A stretch of DNA of 64,000 bases from Mesoflavibacter sp037029465 (lineage in GTDB: Bacteria > Bacteroidota > Bacteroidia > Flavobacteriales > Flavobacteriaceae): NCBI RefSeq assembly GCF_037029465.1, contig NZ_JAYMEM010000003.1:242374-306373 (forward strand). Reading direction: 5' to 3'. The position numbers were made by a program, and so were the translations under genes. Below the pieces are notes generated by a model that was given only the letters and a program-made list of their open reading frames with translations, was not told where the DNA came from and did no database searches. Below are positions 16,547 through 25,991 of this stretch, piece after piece (position 1 is the stretch's first letter; each line of letters opens with the position of its first letter).

Positions 16547-17623
16547 TTAAATAGTTTCGTCACTAGCTTTTAACTTTTCTGTGTTTTCTGCTAGTTGTAA
16601 CTCGTCTATAATTTTTTGGATATCTCCATTAACTATGTTTGATAAATCATATAATGTTAACCCGATACGATGGTCTGTAACACGTCCTTGAGGATAGTTG
16701 TAAGTTCTAATTTTAGCACTTCTATCTCCGCTTGTTACCATTGTTCCTCTTAAAGCAGCTTCTTCTTCCATCTTCTTTGCTAATTCTAAATCGTATAATC
16801 TAGAACGTAATACTTTAAACGCTTTTTCTTTGTTTTTATGTTGCGACTTTTGGTCTTGACATTGCGCCACCAAACCTGTTGGAATATGTGTTAACCTAAC
16901 CGCAGAATAAGTTGTGTTTACCGATTGTCCTCCTGGTCCTGAAGAACAGAAATAATCTATACGCACTTCTTTAGGATCAATCTCTACATCAAATTCTTCT
17001 GCTTCAGGAAAAACCATACACGTAGCCGCACTGGTGTGTACACGACCTTGCGTTTCGGTTTGTGGTACACGTTGTACACGGTGTACACCTGCTTCAAATT
17101 TTAAAGTTCCGTAAACGTCTTCTCCAGAAACTTCAAATTGAATTTCTTTAAAACCACCATTTGTTCCTTCGCTATAATCTACTACATCTACTTTCCATCC
17201 TTTACTTTCGCAGTATTTACTGTACATTCTAAATAAATCTCCTGCAAAGATACTTGCTTCGTCTCCACCAGTTCCTGCACGTAATTCGACTACCGCATTT
17301 TTAGAATCTTGTGGATCTTTTGGTATTAGAAGCATACGTATTTCTTCTTCTAATTTAGGGATACCTGTTTTAGCATCGTCGTATTGCATTTTAGCCATTT
17401 CGACCATTTCGGCATCGCTTCCGTCAGAAATAATTTCTTCTGCTTCTTTTAAGTTATTGGTAAGTTCTATATACTCTTCGCGCTTATCCATTAATACACG
17501 AAGGTCTTTATATTCTTTATTTAACTCTACATAACGCTTTTGATCTGATATAATATCTGGTTGGATTATTAAATCGCTAACCTCATCAAAACGTTGTTTT
17601 ACAATTTGTAACTTCTCTAACAT
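16547..17623 (-). CDS. prfA: Peptide chain release factor 1
   Basis: Recognises UAA and UAG stop codons and triggers peptide release. The 358-aa length is normal. The GGQ motif is in SSGPGGQSVNTT (about residues 228-239), followed by the RF1 core around LVAQCQDQKSQHKNKEKA. The codon-recognition part resembles RF1: GRVHTSAATCMVFPEAE precedes the GGQ and no RF2-type SPF is seen. Monocistronic with its own terminator. Confidence 0.96.
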   Translation of the reverse strand: MLEKLQIVKQRFDEVSDLIIQPDIISDQKRYVELNKEYKDLRVLMDKREEYIELTNNLKEAEEIISDGSDAEMVEMAKMQYDDAKTGIPKLEEEIRMLLIPKDPQDSKNAVVELRAGTGGDEASIFAGDLFRMYSKYCESKGWKVDVVDYSEGTNGGFKEIQFEVSGEDVYGTLKFEAGVHRVQRVPQTETQGRVHTSAATCMVFPEAEEFDVEIDPKEVRIDYFCSSGPGGQSVNTTYSAVRLTHIPTGLVAQCQDQKSQHKNKEKAFKVLRSRLYDLELAKKMEEEAALRGTMVTSGDRSAKIRTYNYPQGRVTDHRIGLTLYDLSNIVNGDIQKIIDELQLAENTEKLKASDETI

Positions 17624-17712
17624 CTATCTTTTTGTTGAGCAACAAAAATACGATAATTTATGAATTTGCAATATTTAATTAGTGCTTACGAAAATTATTT
17701 AATACTTATAAA

Positions 17713-18402
17713 TTAAAGGTAAGCTTCCGATAAAGGAACTTCTCTAGCAACCATATATCTTATGGCATAAAAAATAGAGAAAACATATAAAAACCTATGA
17801 AGAACAGAGAAAGAAACCATATCAAAATAATAGGCTAACACAGCACTTAAATCTGAAAATGCTATACCAAAAACAAACATTGAAAGGTAGATATTTGTTT
17901 TTGAAGGATATGAAAAATTTAAATTCCCAACCAGATAACACAGCAACACTAAGGTTATTGCGTGTACATAAATTAGGTATTTTAAAACATGATGAGTTTC
18001 TATATTACCTATAAAATGCAACACCTCGTTTAATGCATGAAGATTTAAAATCGCTAAAATGGCAAAAAAGATTAAAATAAATTTATTAGACTTTTTAAAG
18101 TCAAATTTTGGAATAGCTATTTTAAATAAAAGCATATACGCTATTATCTTAATTACTGAAGTTAATTTATTAAACAGTAAATCTTCATAATTAAAAGCCA
18201 TTAAATCTGCTATAATCAAAAAGAAAAAAGAATACTTTATAATATTACCTCTTTTTACTTGACTTTTTAACATCAGTAAAAAAAACACAATCAAGGTAAC
18301 TATTCTTATAATTCGGGTTGTTATTGCAGGTAAAAAAACTACCGAAAGGATATTTACAGTAGCTAAAAAGGCGGTTAGGGTTAGTAGCGATTTTTTGCTC
18401 AT
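17713..18402 (-). CDS. Multi-pass membrane protein, paralogue A (remotely YhhN-like)
   Basis: About 229 aa with eight predicted membrane helices. I chose the ATG at 18402; the longer frame would use a TTG at 18432 and the extra residues do not align with the paralogues. It is paralogous to the proteins at 22313-23011 and 23068-23730, sharing an N-terminal helix and a C-terminal block SDLSAVLAYYFD...LHRFLYVFSIFYAIRYM. This pattern (SD in one helix, aromatic helix after) resembles the C-terminal part of YhhN/TMEM86 lysoplasmalogenases, but the similarity is weak and the function is unproven. Confidence 0.75.
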   Translation of the reverse strand: MSKKSLLTLTAFLATVNILSVVFLPAITTRIIRIVTLIVFFLLMLKSQVKRGNIIKYSFFFLIIADLMAFNYEDLLFNKLTSVIKIIAYMLLFKIAIPKFDFKKSNKFILIFFAILAILNLHALNEVLHFIGNIETHHVLKYLIYVHAITLVLLCYLVGNLNFSYPSKTNIYLSMFVFGIAFSDLSAVLAYYFDMVSFSVLHRFLYVFSIFYAIRYMVAREVPLSEAYL

Positions 18403-18493
18403 ATAAGCATTATATTGGTCTAAAATTAACAATTAATATTTATATTTAAACCATAGAAACCTCAATAAAACAGCCTTTTACGTAAAATTTAAT

Positions 18494-18790
18494 ATGAATA
18501 ATCAATTAATAAGTATTTTTCACTTTTACAAGCCTTTTCTTACGTGGTCTTTAATTATAAACTTACTTTTTGTTCTATTGAAAACCCCTGATGTTATTTT
18601 AGTTTTAATTGTTAAGTTTTTACTTCTTCTTTTTACCTACTACATAATCATTGAAACTAAAGGAAAACAAAAACTGACCTTTTATAAAATATTAGGCATT
18701 TCAGATGTTAAGTTATTTTCAATTGTATATATAATTGACGCCATAATTACATTTATTTTCTTAAAATTAATCATCTATTTATTTGCCTAA
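18494..18790 (+). CDS. Small membrane protein paired with an ABC ATPase
   Basis: 98-aa very hydrophobic protein with about three membrane helices (17-35, 38-52, 73-97) and a short basic loop KGKQKLTFYKILGISDVKLFS. It ends 3 bases before the start of an ABC ATPase gene, so the two are one transcription unit and probably one complex. It is far smaller than ordinary ABC permeases. I do not recognise the family. Confidence 0.7.
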   Translation: MNNQLISIFHFYKPFLTWSLIINLLFVLLKTPDVILVLIVKFLLLLFTYYIIIETKGKQKLTFYKILGISDVKLFSIVYIIDAIITFIFLKLIIYLFA

Positions 18791-18793
18791 ATA

Positions 18794-19456
18794 TTGACTT
18801 TTGAAATTGATAATATCGAATTACACTTTAAAGATAAACGCATCTTAAATGGCATTTATCTAAAAGCTGAAACTGGCAAAATTACTAGTATTTTAGGCAG
18901 AAATGGGTCTGGAAAAAGTTGCCTAATCGACATAGCTTTTGGAATATTAAAAGCTAAATATTGTAATATTAGAATTGATAACAAGCCACAAAAGAAAAAA
19001 TTATATCAAACTAAAAAAGCTACTTTTTTACCGCAATACCATTACACTCCTAATCGCGCTAAAATAGCTTCTGTTTTTAAATTATTTAAAGTGAAATGGA
19101 AGGATTTTATTGAAGAATTTCCTGAATTTTCAAATTATAAAAACTCAAAATTTAATCAACTTTCTGGTGGACAAAGAAGAATTATTGAAATTTATTTAAT
19201 CCTAAAAAAAGCTTCTGAAATTATTCTTTTAGATGAGCCTTTTTCTAATATTTCACCTTTATATATTGAAAAAATAAAGCAACTTATTGCAATAGAAAAA
19301 AAACAGAAGGTTATCATATTAACAGATCATAATTATCAAGACGTGATAGATATTTCAGATGATATTTATTTACTTAAAAATGGTTGCACAAAACTGATTA
19401 AAAATATTACAGAATTAGAAGACTACAATTATTTAAATCCTGGCTCTTTAAACTAA
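18794..19456 (+). CDS. ABC transporter ATP-binding protein
   Basis: 220-aa nucleotide-binding domain: Walker A GRNGSGKS (about residues 35-42), Q-loop in FLPQYHYTP, signature LSGGQ (about 122-126), Walker B IILLDEPF and H-loop TDHNYQD. The start is TTG (18794); no in-frame ATG exists before Walker A. The only candidate membrane partner is the 98-aa protein immediately upstream. Cargo unknown. Followed by a strong bidirectional terminator. Confidence 0.88.
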   Translation: MTFEIDNIELHFKDKRILNGIYLKAETGKITSILGRNGSGKSCLIDIAFGILKAKYCNIRIDNKPQKKKLYQTKKATFLPQYHYTPNRAKIASVFKLFKVKWKDFIEEFPEFSNYKNSKFNQLSGGQRRIIEIYLILKKASEIILLDEPFSNISPLYIEKIKQLIAIEKKQKVIILTDHNYQDVIDISDDIYLLKNGCTKLIKNITELEDYNYLNPGSLN

Positions 19457-19484
19457 AAAAGGAAGTTTTTTGACTTCCTTTTTA
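19455..19484. terminator. Bidirectional intrinsic terminator
   Basis: AAAAAAGGAAGT / ACTTCCTTTTTA with a 6-base loop between two convergent genes (ABC ATPase and nrdJ); A- and T-runs on both sides let it work for both. Confidence 0.85.
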
Positions 19485-19501
19485 TTTCACTTAAAAATTG
19501 A

Positions 19502-22060
19502 TTAACCACATTTTGAAGAACCGCAATCCTTACAGGTTAAACAGCCTTCTTGGTAGATTAGGTTTTCAGATTTACAGTTATCGCAAGTATGTCCTTTGGC
19601 TTCTGTACCATCTGCAACATAACGTTTTAAAGCTCTTACCACTCCGTTTTTCCATGTGTTAATTGATGCGCTGTCCAATTGTAAACTATTAATTAAATCT
19701 ACAATTTTATCTATTGGCATACCGTGACGTAACGTACTAGAAATTAGCTTAGCATAATTCCAAAATTCTGGATTAAACTTGTACGACAATCCTTCGATAG
19801 TTGTTTTGTAACCTCTTTTATTTTTATACTGAAAATCGTAACGTGATGTACCATCTTCATTTTTACTCTTAATAATCAAACCTTGATTTACCCAACGCGG
19901 AATTAAAATTCCGTCTTCATCATCTGCTAGACCTGTAAAAATTTCGTAAGGCTTATCTTCAATTAAACCAATAAAAGCAATCCATTTTTCTTTATTATTT
20001 TGAAATCTAACCACATCTGCCACCAACACATCTGGTCTTTTTATAGGAAACGCTGTTAGGGTTTCTTGTTGCTCTGGTTCTTTCTTTTCGTCATTAGAAA
20101 TTAAAACTCCAGATCTTGATCCATCTCTGTAAACGGTTACACCTTTACAACCAACTTCCCAAGCTTTTAAATATAATTCGCCTACTAATTCTTCAGACAC
20201 ATCATTTGGTAAGTTTATAGTCACACTAATAGAATGGTCTACCCATTTTTGAATAGCACCTTGCATACTTACTTTACTTAACCAATCTACATCATTAGAC
20301 GTTGCTTTGTAATATGGCGATTGTTTTACTAAATCATCTAACTCTTCTTGGGTAAAGTTTTGTGTAGCGTCTATACCGTTTACTTCCATCCATTGTTTAA
20401 ATCTGTGATGAAAAACTACATATTCTTCCCAAGAGTCTCCTACTTCATCTACAAAATCTACTCTTACATTTTTATCGTTAGGGTTAACCTTACGTCTACG
20501 TTTATAAACTGGCAAAAATACAGGCTCTATACCAGAACTTGTCTGCGTCATTAAACTTGTTGTACCAGTTGGTGCAATGGTTAATAAGGCAATATTACGA
20601 CGACCATATTCTAACATGTCAAAATATAGTTTTTCGTCCTCTTTTTTGATACGCTGAATTAATGGATTATTTTTTTCTCTTTCTGCATCAAAAATAGCGA
20701 AAGCTCCACGTTCTTTTGCTGTATTTACAGATGCACGATATACCGCTAAACACAGTGTTTTATGTACTTCTAAAGAAAACGCGTTTCCTTCTTCGCTTCC
20801 GTATTGTATACCTAAAGCAGCAAGCATATCTCCTTCTGCTGTGATACCAATTCCTGTTCTACGACCTTCTTCTGCCTTTTTCTTTATATTTAACCAAAGG
20901 TTTCTCTCTACTGCTTTTACCTCATCAGTTTCTGGATCTTGTTCTATTTTCTCTAAAACATCATCAATTTTTTCAAGTTCTAAATCGATAATATCATCCA
21001 TCATTCGCTGCGCTACAGCTGCATGCTTTTTAAATAAATCGAAATTAAATTTTGCTTCTTTAGTAAACGGGTTTTCTACATAAGATAACAAGTTAATAGC
21101 CAACAAACGACATGAATCATAAGGACATAACGGAATCTCTCCACAAGGGTTTGTAGAGACTGTTTTGTAACCTAAATCTGCATAGCAATCTGGTAAAGAC
21201 TCATTAATTACTGTATCCCAAAATAAGATTCCTGGTTCTGCAGATTTCCAAGCGTTGTGTACAATCTTTTTCCAGATATCTGTTGCTTTTATTGTTTGAG
21301 AATATTTTGGAGTTTTACTAAATATCGGGTATTTCTGAGTGTATTCAGAATCTGTTTTTACAGCTTCCATAAACGCATCATCAATTCTAACAGAAACATT
21401 GGCACCTGTAACTTTACCTTGCTCTAATTTGGCATCTATAAAATCTTCTGAATCTGGATGGTTTATTGAAACAGAAAGCATCAATGCTCCACGACGACCA
21501 TCTTGAGCTACCTCTCTAGTTGAATTTGAATAACGCTCCATAAAAGGAACAATTCCTGTTGAAGTCAATGCCGAATTTTTTACTGGCGAACCCTTTGGCC
21601 TAATGTGGGATAAATCATGACCAACACCACCACGACGTTTCATTAATTGTACTTGCTCTTGATCTATTTTCATAATACCACCGTAAGAATCAGAGTCGCC
21701 AGAATTACCAATAACAAAACAGTTTGATAAAGATGCTGTTTGATATGGGTTACCTATACCTGCCATAGGACTACCTTGTGGTACTATGTATTTAAAATCT
21801 TTGATGTAATCAAAAACCTCTTGCTCTGTTAAACCGTTTGGGTATTTTGCTTCAATACGAGCAATTTCACTAGCAATACGCTTATGCATATCGTTAGGTG
21901 TCTTTTCATACAAATTACCTTCTGAATCTTTTAAGGCATATTTATTAATCCAAACTCGTGCAGCAAGTTCGTCTCCTTTAAAATACGCATTTGAAGCTTC
22001 AAAAGCTTCTTCTTGAGTATAAGTTTTTTGTTTGGTTTGTGGTGTTGTTTGTACAGGCAT
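19502..22060 (-). CDS. nrdJ: Adenosylcobalamin-dependent (class II) ribonucleotide reductase
   Basis: Reduces ribonucleotides to deoxyribonucleotides using adenosylcobalamin as radical source. 852 aa. Conserved RNR features: NPCGEIPLCPYDSCRLLAIN (about 318-337) with the active-site cysteine, TAPTGT-like LTIAPTGTTSLMTQTSSGIEP, SITVNLP-like ISVTINLPNDV and the following GCKGVTVYRDGSR. The last 27 residues form a zinc-ribbon-like CxxC region with six cysteines, which in class II enzymes carries the re-reducing thiols. It is the second B12-dependent enzyme in the window. No B12 riboswitch recognised upstream. Confidence 0.94.
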   Translation of the reverse strand: MPVQTTPQTKQKTYTQEEAFEASNAYFKGDELAARVWINKYALKDSEGNLYEKTPNDMHKRIASEIARIEAKYPNGLTEQEVFDYIKDFKYIVPQGSPMAGIGNPYQTASLSNCFVIGNSGDSDSYGGIMKIDQEQVQLMKRRGGVGHDLSHIRPKGSPVKNSALTSTGIVPFMERYSNSTREVAQDGRRGALMLSVSINHPDSEDFIDAKLEQGKVTGANVSVRIDDAFMEAVKTDSEYTQKYPIFSKTPKYSQTIKATDIWKKIVHNAWKSAEPGILFWDTVINESLPDCYADLGYKTVSTNPCGEIPLCPYDSCRLLAINLLSYVENPFTKEAKFNFDLFKKHAAVAQRMMDDIIDLELEKIDDVLEKIEQDPETDEVKAVERNLWLNIKKKAEEGRRTGIGITAEGDMLAALGIQYGSEEGNAFSLEVHKTLCLAVYRASVNTAKERGAFAIFDAEREKNNPLIQRIKKEDEKLYFDMLEYGRRNIALLTIAPTGTTSLMTQTSSGIEPVFLPVYKRRRKVNPNDKNVRVDFVDEVGDSWEEYVVFHHRFKQWMEVNGIDATQNFTQEELDDLVKQSPYYKATSNDVDWLSKVSMQGAIQKWVDHSISVTINLPNDVSEELVGELYLKAWEVGCKGVTVYRDGSRSGVLISNDEKKEPEQQETLTAFPIKRPDVLVADVVRFQNNKEKWIAFIGLIEDKPYEIFTGLADDEDGILIPRWVNQGLIIKSKNEDGTSRYDFQYKNKRGYKTTIEGLSYKFNPEFWNYAKLISSTLRHGMPIDKIVDLINSLQLDSASINTWKNGVVRALKRYVADGTEAKGHTCDNCKSENLIYQEGCLTCKDCGSSKCG

Positions 22061-22312
22061 AAATTTTAGGGTTTTAGTTCAACTTCTTCATTACAAAGAA
22101 CGTAAAAATTATTCAAAACATACAACTACAAAAATCATAAAGTTTACAATTTTTATTTATAATAGATTGATTTTCAGTTATATAATAATTTATCAACATC
22201 AAAAAGTTGACAAATTTTTAAAACTTATGAAAGTTTTTATTTTTGATTATTCAATAAAAAAGAAGTCTGTTTTTAAAGAATTTCATAATGTAAATAAGAG
22301 CTAATTTGATAA

Positions 22313-23011
22313 TTATTCAAAGAGTTCATTTTCTTGGTCATCTAACTCATTTGTGTAAAATATATAAAAAGTCATATACACAAAACCTAAGAAATAATAA
22401 ATACGCTCTAGGTAATTAAAGAAATATATATCAAAATAGTTTGCAACGTAACCGGATATATCTGCAAAAATAATTAGATACACAAAAGCAGTAAAATAAA
22501 AGGCTCTTTTTGAGGTGTATCTAAAGTAGTAGTTTGCTACCATAACACCTACTAAAACCATCACAAAACCATAAGCAAAAAGTAAAGCTAACTCAAAATT
22601 AGACTCAACGTCTTTTGATATTTTGTATAAAGACCTAACACCGATAAGTATATTTAAAACAGCTATTAATGATACTATAAGTGCATCTCTAACACTTACT
22701 TTTAAGAAATTTATCTTTTTAAAAATTCTTTGTAACACTAACAAGTATGCAGAAATTTTCACTACTGCATAATATTGCGGAACTACTGGTTTACTGTAAT
22801 AAATATCTAGCGCATCTGCACAAAAAAGTAAAAAAACAAAAGAAAGCACTAAATAATCTTTAAACTTATAGGTGAAAAAATAAAGCAAAATAACAGCTAC
22901 AGAAACTACTCTAACTATTCTAAAATTAAACACACTAAATAAATAAACTGATAATAAATTAATTACCAACAGTAGCGCTATAAGAATTTTTATGGCTAGT
23001 TTAGATTGCAT
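22313..23011 (-). CDS. Multi-pass membrane protein, paralogue B (remotely YhhN-like)
   Basis: About 232 aa, eight predicted helices. ATG at 23011 chosen; a longer frame would need a GTG at 23026 lying inside a 12-bp perfect palindrome AGGTGTACACCT (23017-23028) that may be a regulatory site. The C-terminal block FADISGYVANYFD...LERIYYFLGFVYM aligns with paralogues A and C. It sits 57 bases after paralogue C on the same strand. Function unknown. Confidence 0.75.
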   Translation of the reverse strand: MQSKLAIKILIALLLVINLLSVYLFSVFNFRIVRVVSVAVILLYFFTYKFKDYLVLSFVFLLFCADALDIYYSKPVVPQYYAVVKISAYLLVLQRIFKKINFLKVSVRDALIVSLIAVLNILIGVRSLYKISKDVESNFELALLFAYGFVMVLVGVMVANYYFRYTSKRAFYFTAFVYLIIFADISGYVANYFDIYFFNYLERIYYFLGFVYMTFYIFYTNELDDQENELFE

Positions 23012-23067
23012 TTTAAAGGTGTACACCTAATAAATATAAAAAGTATTTTTAAAATAAAGAAGTCTAT

Positions 23068-23730
23068 TTATTTAAAGCTTAACAAATATCTACCTAAAAA
23101 ATAAAAACTTAACAGATACAATACTCTTTCTAAAAAATAAAACACATAAATATATTCATATCCTGCAACAAATGCGCTTAAATCTGAAAACACAAACGCA
23201 AAAACAAATGGAATTAAAAAAGAACTTCTACTCTCTAAATTAAAATAATATATAGCCGCAAAAGAAGCTGTAAACACACTCACTATCCAAAAAAGCAAAA
23301 TAATAATTCCGACAATAAAATTATCTTCCATAACCAAACCATATACCGTTTGGTAACCAATTAATATATTAATTAACACTACAACAAAAAACAACACACG
23401 TATCTTAGCAGACACCTGTTTAAAAGAAATTTTATTTAATAATAATAATAAAGCAATAGACGAATACGCTAATATTTTTACAACCGTAAAAACACTAGTC
23501 ATTACAGGTATTAAGTAGTAAAAGTCTAAAACATCAGTGATTATAGTTAAAATAAAATACACTAAAATGTACTTATTTTTGTTTACCAATTTATACAATA
23601 AGGAAAAAAATACAATACTAGATATTAATCGTATAATTTGTGTAATGTAAAAATCAGGCAAAAACAAAGATACCACATTAACGATTAATGTAGATATAGT
23701 AAATAAGGTTAAATTCTTTTTACTTATCAC
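23068..23730 (-). CDS. Multi-pass membrane protein, paralogue C (remotely YhhN-like)
   Basis: 220 aa, eight predicted helices. The start is GTG at 23730 (an ATG two bases upstream is in another frame and hits TGA at once); the first residues MISKKNLTLFTIST align with MSKKSLLTLTAFLAT of paralogue A, supporting it. C-terminal block FSDLSAFVAGYEY...LERVLYLLSFYFLGRYL. It begins 21 bases after the DUF3078 gene, so purM, DUF3078, C and B may be one operon. Function unknown. Confidence 0.75.
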   Translation of the reverse strand: MISKKNLTLFTISTLIVNVVSLFLPDFYITQIIRLISSIVFFSLLYKLVNKNKYILVYFILTIITDVLDFYYLIPVMTSVFTVVKILAYSSIALLLLLNKISFKQVSAKIRVLFFVVVLINILIGYQTVYGLVMEDNFIVGIIILLFWIVSVFTASFAAIYYFNLESRSSFLIPFVFAFVFSDLSAFVAGYEYIYVFYFLERVLYLLSFYFLGRYLLSFK

Positions 23731-23750
23731 ATAAATTTATTTTAAAACGT

Positions 23751-24701
23751 CTAAAAGTCAACTACAACTCCTATACCTAAAAGCTGTTTCCATTGCACAG
23801 ATGCACCACGTTCTACAGCTTCGGCTTCTTCGGTTTCAGGTTCTTCAATTATTTTAATATCATTATCATATTTGATATGAGAACCTAAGGTTGCTTTTAC
23901 AAAGTTATTCACTTTAAAATCAAAAACCACTTCCCAATCCACATCAATATTTCCAAAACTGTTTAAATAATCTGTATATAAGCTTAATTGATTACGCAAA
24001 TAAATATTCTCCATAACTTGAGCCTCATAGGCATTGGTTATTAAAATACCCATTTCGGTTCGCATTATATCACCATCTTGTATTTTATTACCTTCATCAT
24101 CAAAAACTGCTGGCGTCACACCAAATGCACCATTATCTGCTAATCTCTGATCTAAAACAAAAGTTCCTTTAAAAGTTAAAGGCGATAAATAAAACGAAAG
24201 TTTTTCTATGTTTTTTCCATATTCTGCTCCGCCACCTAAAAACACATATCCAGGCGCCATAAAACGTGAGATTGGATTATCTCTATTTGGATAGTTGTAT
24301 CCATTAGAATACTGCGTTTTAAAGTTGAACCTTCCAGAAAAATACCAATTAGAAATAGTGTCTTTTCTATAACCAATTGTTGAAATTAACTCAAGTTCGT
24401 CCTCGGTTTTTCTTACCAATTGGTCTTCTTGTTTGTTAATTCCGTAACGCGTTCTTATAGCATTAAACCAAATTAAATTCTTTTTTTTATATCTTAAACT
24501 AGAATTTAGAGTTAAAAGTGCCGATATCGAATTAGCACCACCAGCACTCCAGTTTACAAACGTAACCTCGTTAATATCAAGACCAACGCGATTAACTTGC
24601 TTCCATGTTAAAGTATCTAATGTTTTGACAATTGAATCTGTTTGTTGCGCTAATGTTATTTGGGACAAACAAATAGAACAGATTATAAGAAAAAATCTCA
24701 T
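23751..24701 (-). CDS. DUF3078 family outer-membrane beta-barrel-like protein
   Basis: 316-aa protein with a signal peptide (cleavage after TLAQ). WKQVNRVGLDINEVTFVNWSAGGANSISALLTLNSSLRYKK is the DUF3078 signature, and the rest alternates hydrophobic/aromatic residues as in a beta-barrel, ending in V-V-D-F. Function unknown, presumably an outer-membrane protein. It starts 16 bases after purM ends. Confidence 0.85.
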   Translation of the reverse strand: MRFFLIICSICLSQITLAQQTDSIVKTLDTLTWKQVNRVGLDINEVTFVNWSAGGANSISALLTLNSSLRYKKKNLIWFNAIRTRYGINKQEDQLVRKTEDELELISTIGYRKDTISNWYFSGRFNFKTQYSNGYNYPNRDNPISRFMAPGYVFLGGGAEYGKNIEKLSFYLSPLTFKGTFVLDQRLADNGAFGVTPAVFDDEGNKIQDGDIMRTEMGILITNAYEAQVMENIYLRNQLSLYTDYLNSFGNIDVDWEVVFDFKVNNFVKATLGSHIKYDNDIKIIEEPETEEAEAVERGASVQWKQLLGIGVVVDF

Positions 24702-24717
24702 AAGTATTAGTTTAGTG

Positions 24718-25896
24718 TTAGTAGGTAAACGTTCCGTATTCGCTTTCTATTGTAATTTTTTTAGTTGAAGATGCTTCTACACGTCCAACAATTTGAGCTT
24801 CAACATTAAATGATTTTGAAATTTTTATAATGTCCTCCGCCACTTCTGGATTAACATATAACTCCATTCTGTGCCCACAATTAAAGACTTGATACATTTC
24901 TTTCCAATCTGTTTTTGATTGTTCTTGTATTAATTTGAATAATGGCGGAATTGAAAACATATTGTCTTTAACCACATGTAAGTTATCTATAAAGTGAAGA
25001 ATTTTTGTTTGTGCTCCGCCACTACAATGAATCATCCCGTGAATGTCTTCACTTGTATATTTTGAAAGAATTTGCTTGATAATTGGTGCATAAGTACGTG
25101 TTGGTGATAAGACTAATTTACCAGCATCTATTGGCGAATTTTCAACATTATCTGTTAATTTAACCTGTCCAGAATACACCAAATTTTCTGGTACTGAAGC
25201 ATCAAAACTTTCTGGATATTTTTCAGCTAAATATTTATTAAAAACATCATGTCTTGCAGAAGTTAAACCGTTACTTCCCATTCCGCCATTATATTCTTTT
25301 TCATATGTAGCTTGTCCAAAACTTTCTAATCCAACTATAACATCTCCTGCTTTTATGTTTGCATTATCAATAACATCTGCTCTATTCATTCTTGCTGTCA
25401 CGGTAGAATCTACAATAATAGTTCTAACTAAATCGCCAACATCTGCTGTCTCTCCTCCAGTTGAATGTATGGTTACACCAAAGTTTTTAAGTTCTTCTAT
25501 TAACTGTTCTGTACCATTAATTATTGCTGAAATAACTTCACCTGGAATTAAATTTTTATTTCTTCCTATTGTTGAAGACAACATAATATTATCTGTTGCT
25601 CCTACACAAAGCAAGTCGTCAATATTCATAATTAACGCATCTTGCGCTATACCTTTCCAAACTGATAAATCTCCAGTTTCTTTCCAGTACATATATGCTA
25701 AAGACGATTTTGTTCCTGCACCATCTGCGTGCATGATTAAACAATAATCAGAATCGTTAGTTAGATAATCTGGTACAATTTTACAAAAGGCTTTAGGAAA
25801 CAAGCCTTTATCTATGTTTTTTATGGCGTTGTGTACATCTTCTTTTGAAGCAGAAACACCTCTTTGACTGTAGCGTTTTGAAATTTCGGAACTCAT
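24718..25896 (-). CDS. purM: Phosphoribosylformylglycinamidine cyclo-ligase (AIR synthetase)
   Basis: ATP-dependent closure of FGAM to AIR in purine synthesis. 392 aa, the longer Bacteroidota form. The glycine-rich start KRYSQRGVSASKEDV, HADGAGTKSSLAY, the metal/phosphate-binding DDLLCVGATDN and GGETADVGDLV are PurM/AIRS motifs. The C-terminal AIRS_C domain (about 185-385) includes HCSGGAQTKILHF and FNCGHRMELYV. First gene of a possible four-gene operon; separated from the curli locus upstream by a terminator at 25929-25962. Confidence 0.92.
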   Translation of the reverse strand: MSSEISKRYSQRGVSASKEDVHNAIKNIDKGLFPKAFCKIVPDYLTNDSDYCLIMHADGAGTKSSLAYMYWKETGDLSVWKGIAQDALIMNIDDLLCVGATDNIMLSSTIGRNKNLIPGEVISAIINGTEQLIEELKNFGVTIHSTGGETADVGDLVRTIIVDSTVTARMNRADVIDNANIKAGDVIVGLESFGQATYEKEYNGGMGSNGLTSARHDVFNKYLAEKYPESFDASVPENLVYSGQVKLTDNVENSPIDAGKLVLSPTRTYAPIIKQILSKYTSEDIHGMIHCSGGAQTKILHFIDNLHVVKDNMFSIPPLFKLIQEQSKTDWKEMYQVFNCGHRMELYVNPEVAEDIIKISKSFNVEAQIVGRVEASSTKKITIESEYGTFTY

Positions 25897-25928
25897 TGCG
25901 TTGTGTTAAGCTACAAAGATATTTATAA

Positions 25929-25962
25929 ATAAAAAGCACACAAATATTTATGTGTGCTTTTA
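25929..25962 (-). terminator. Terminator at the end of the curli operon
   Basis: AAAAAGCACACA (25931-25942) / TGTGTGCTTTTA (25951-25962) with an 8-base loop. Read on the minus strand it follows the last gene of the curli cluster (stop at 25992) and precedes purM. Confidence 0.8.
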
Positions 25963-25991
25963 AGGTTATTTTGATGTGGTTGGTAAACGTT

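Noticed and set aside
22032..22304. 90-codon plus-strand frame upstream of nrdJ
   Set aside because: Overlaps the nrdJ start region on the opposite strand, with low-complexity AT-rich translation and no recognisable motif. The rest of 22061-22312 appears empty apart from possible nrdJ control sequences.
22061..22312. Cobalamin riboswitch before nrdJ (and before icmF at 12529-12674)
   Set aside because: I looked for the B12-box type core and surrounding stems and did not see them; the sequences are AT-rich without strong structure. A covariance-model search would decide.
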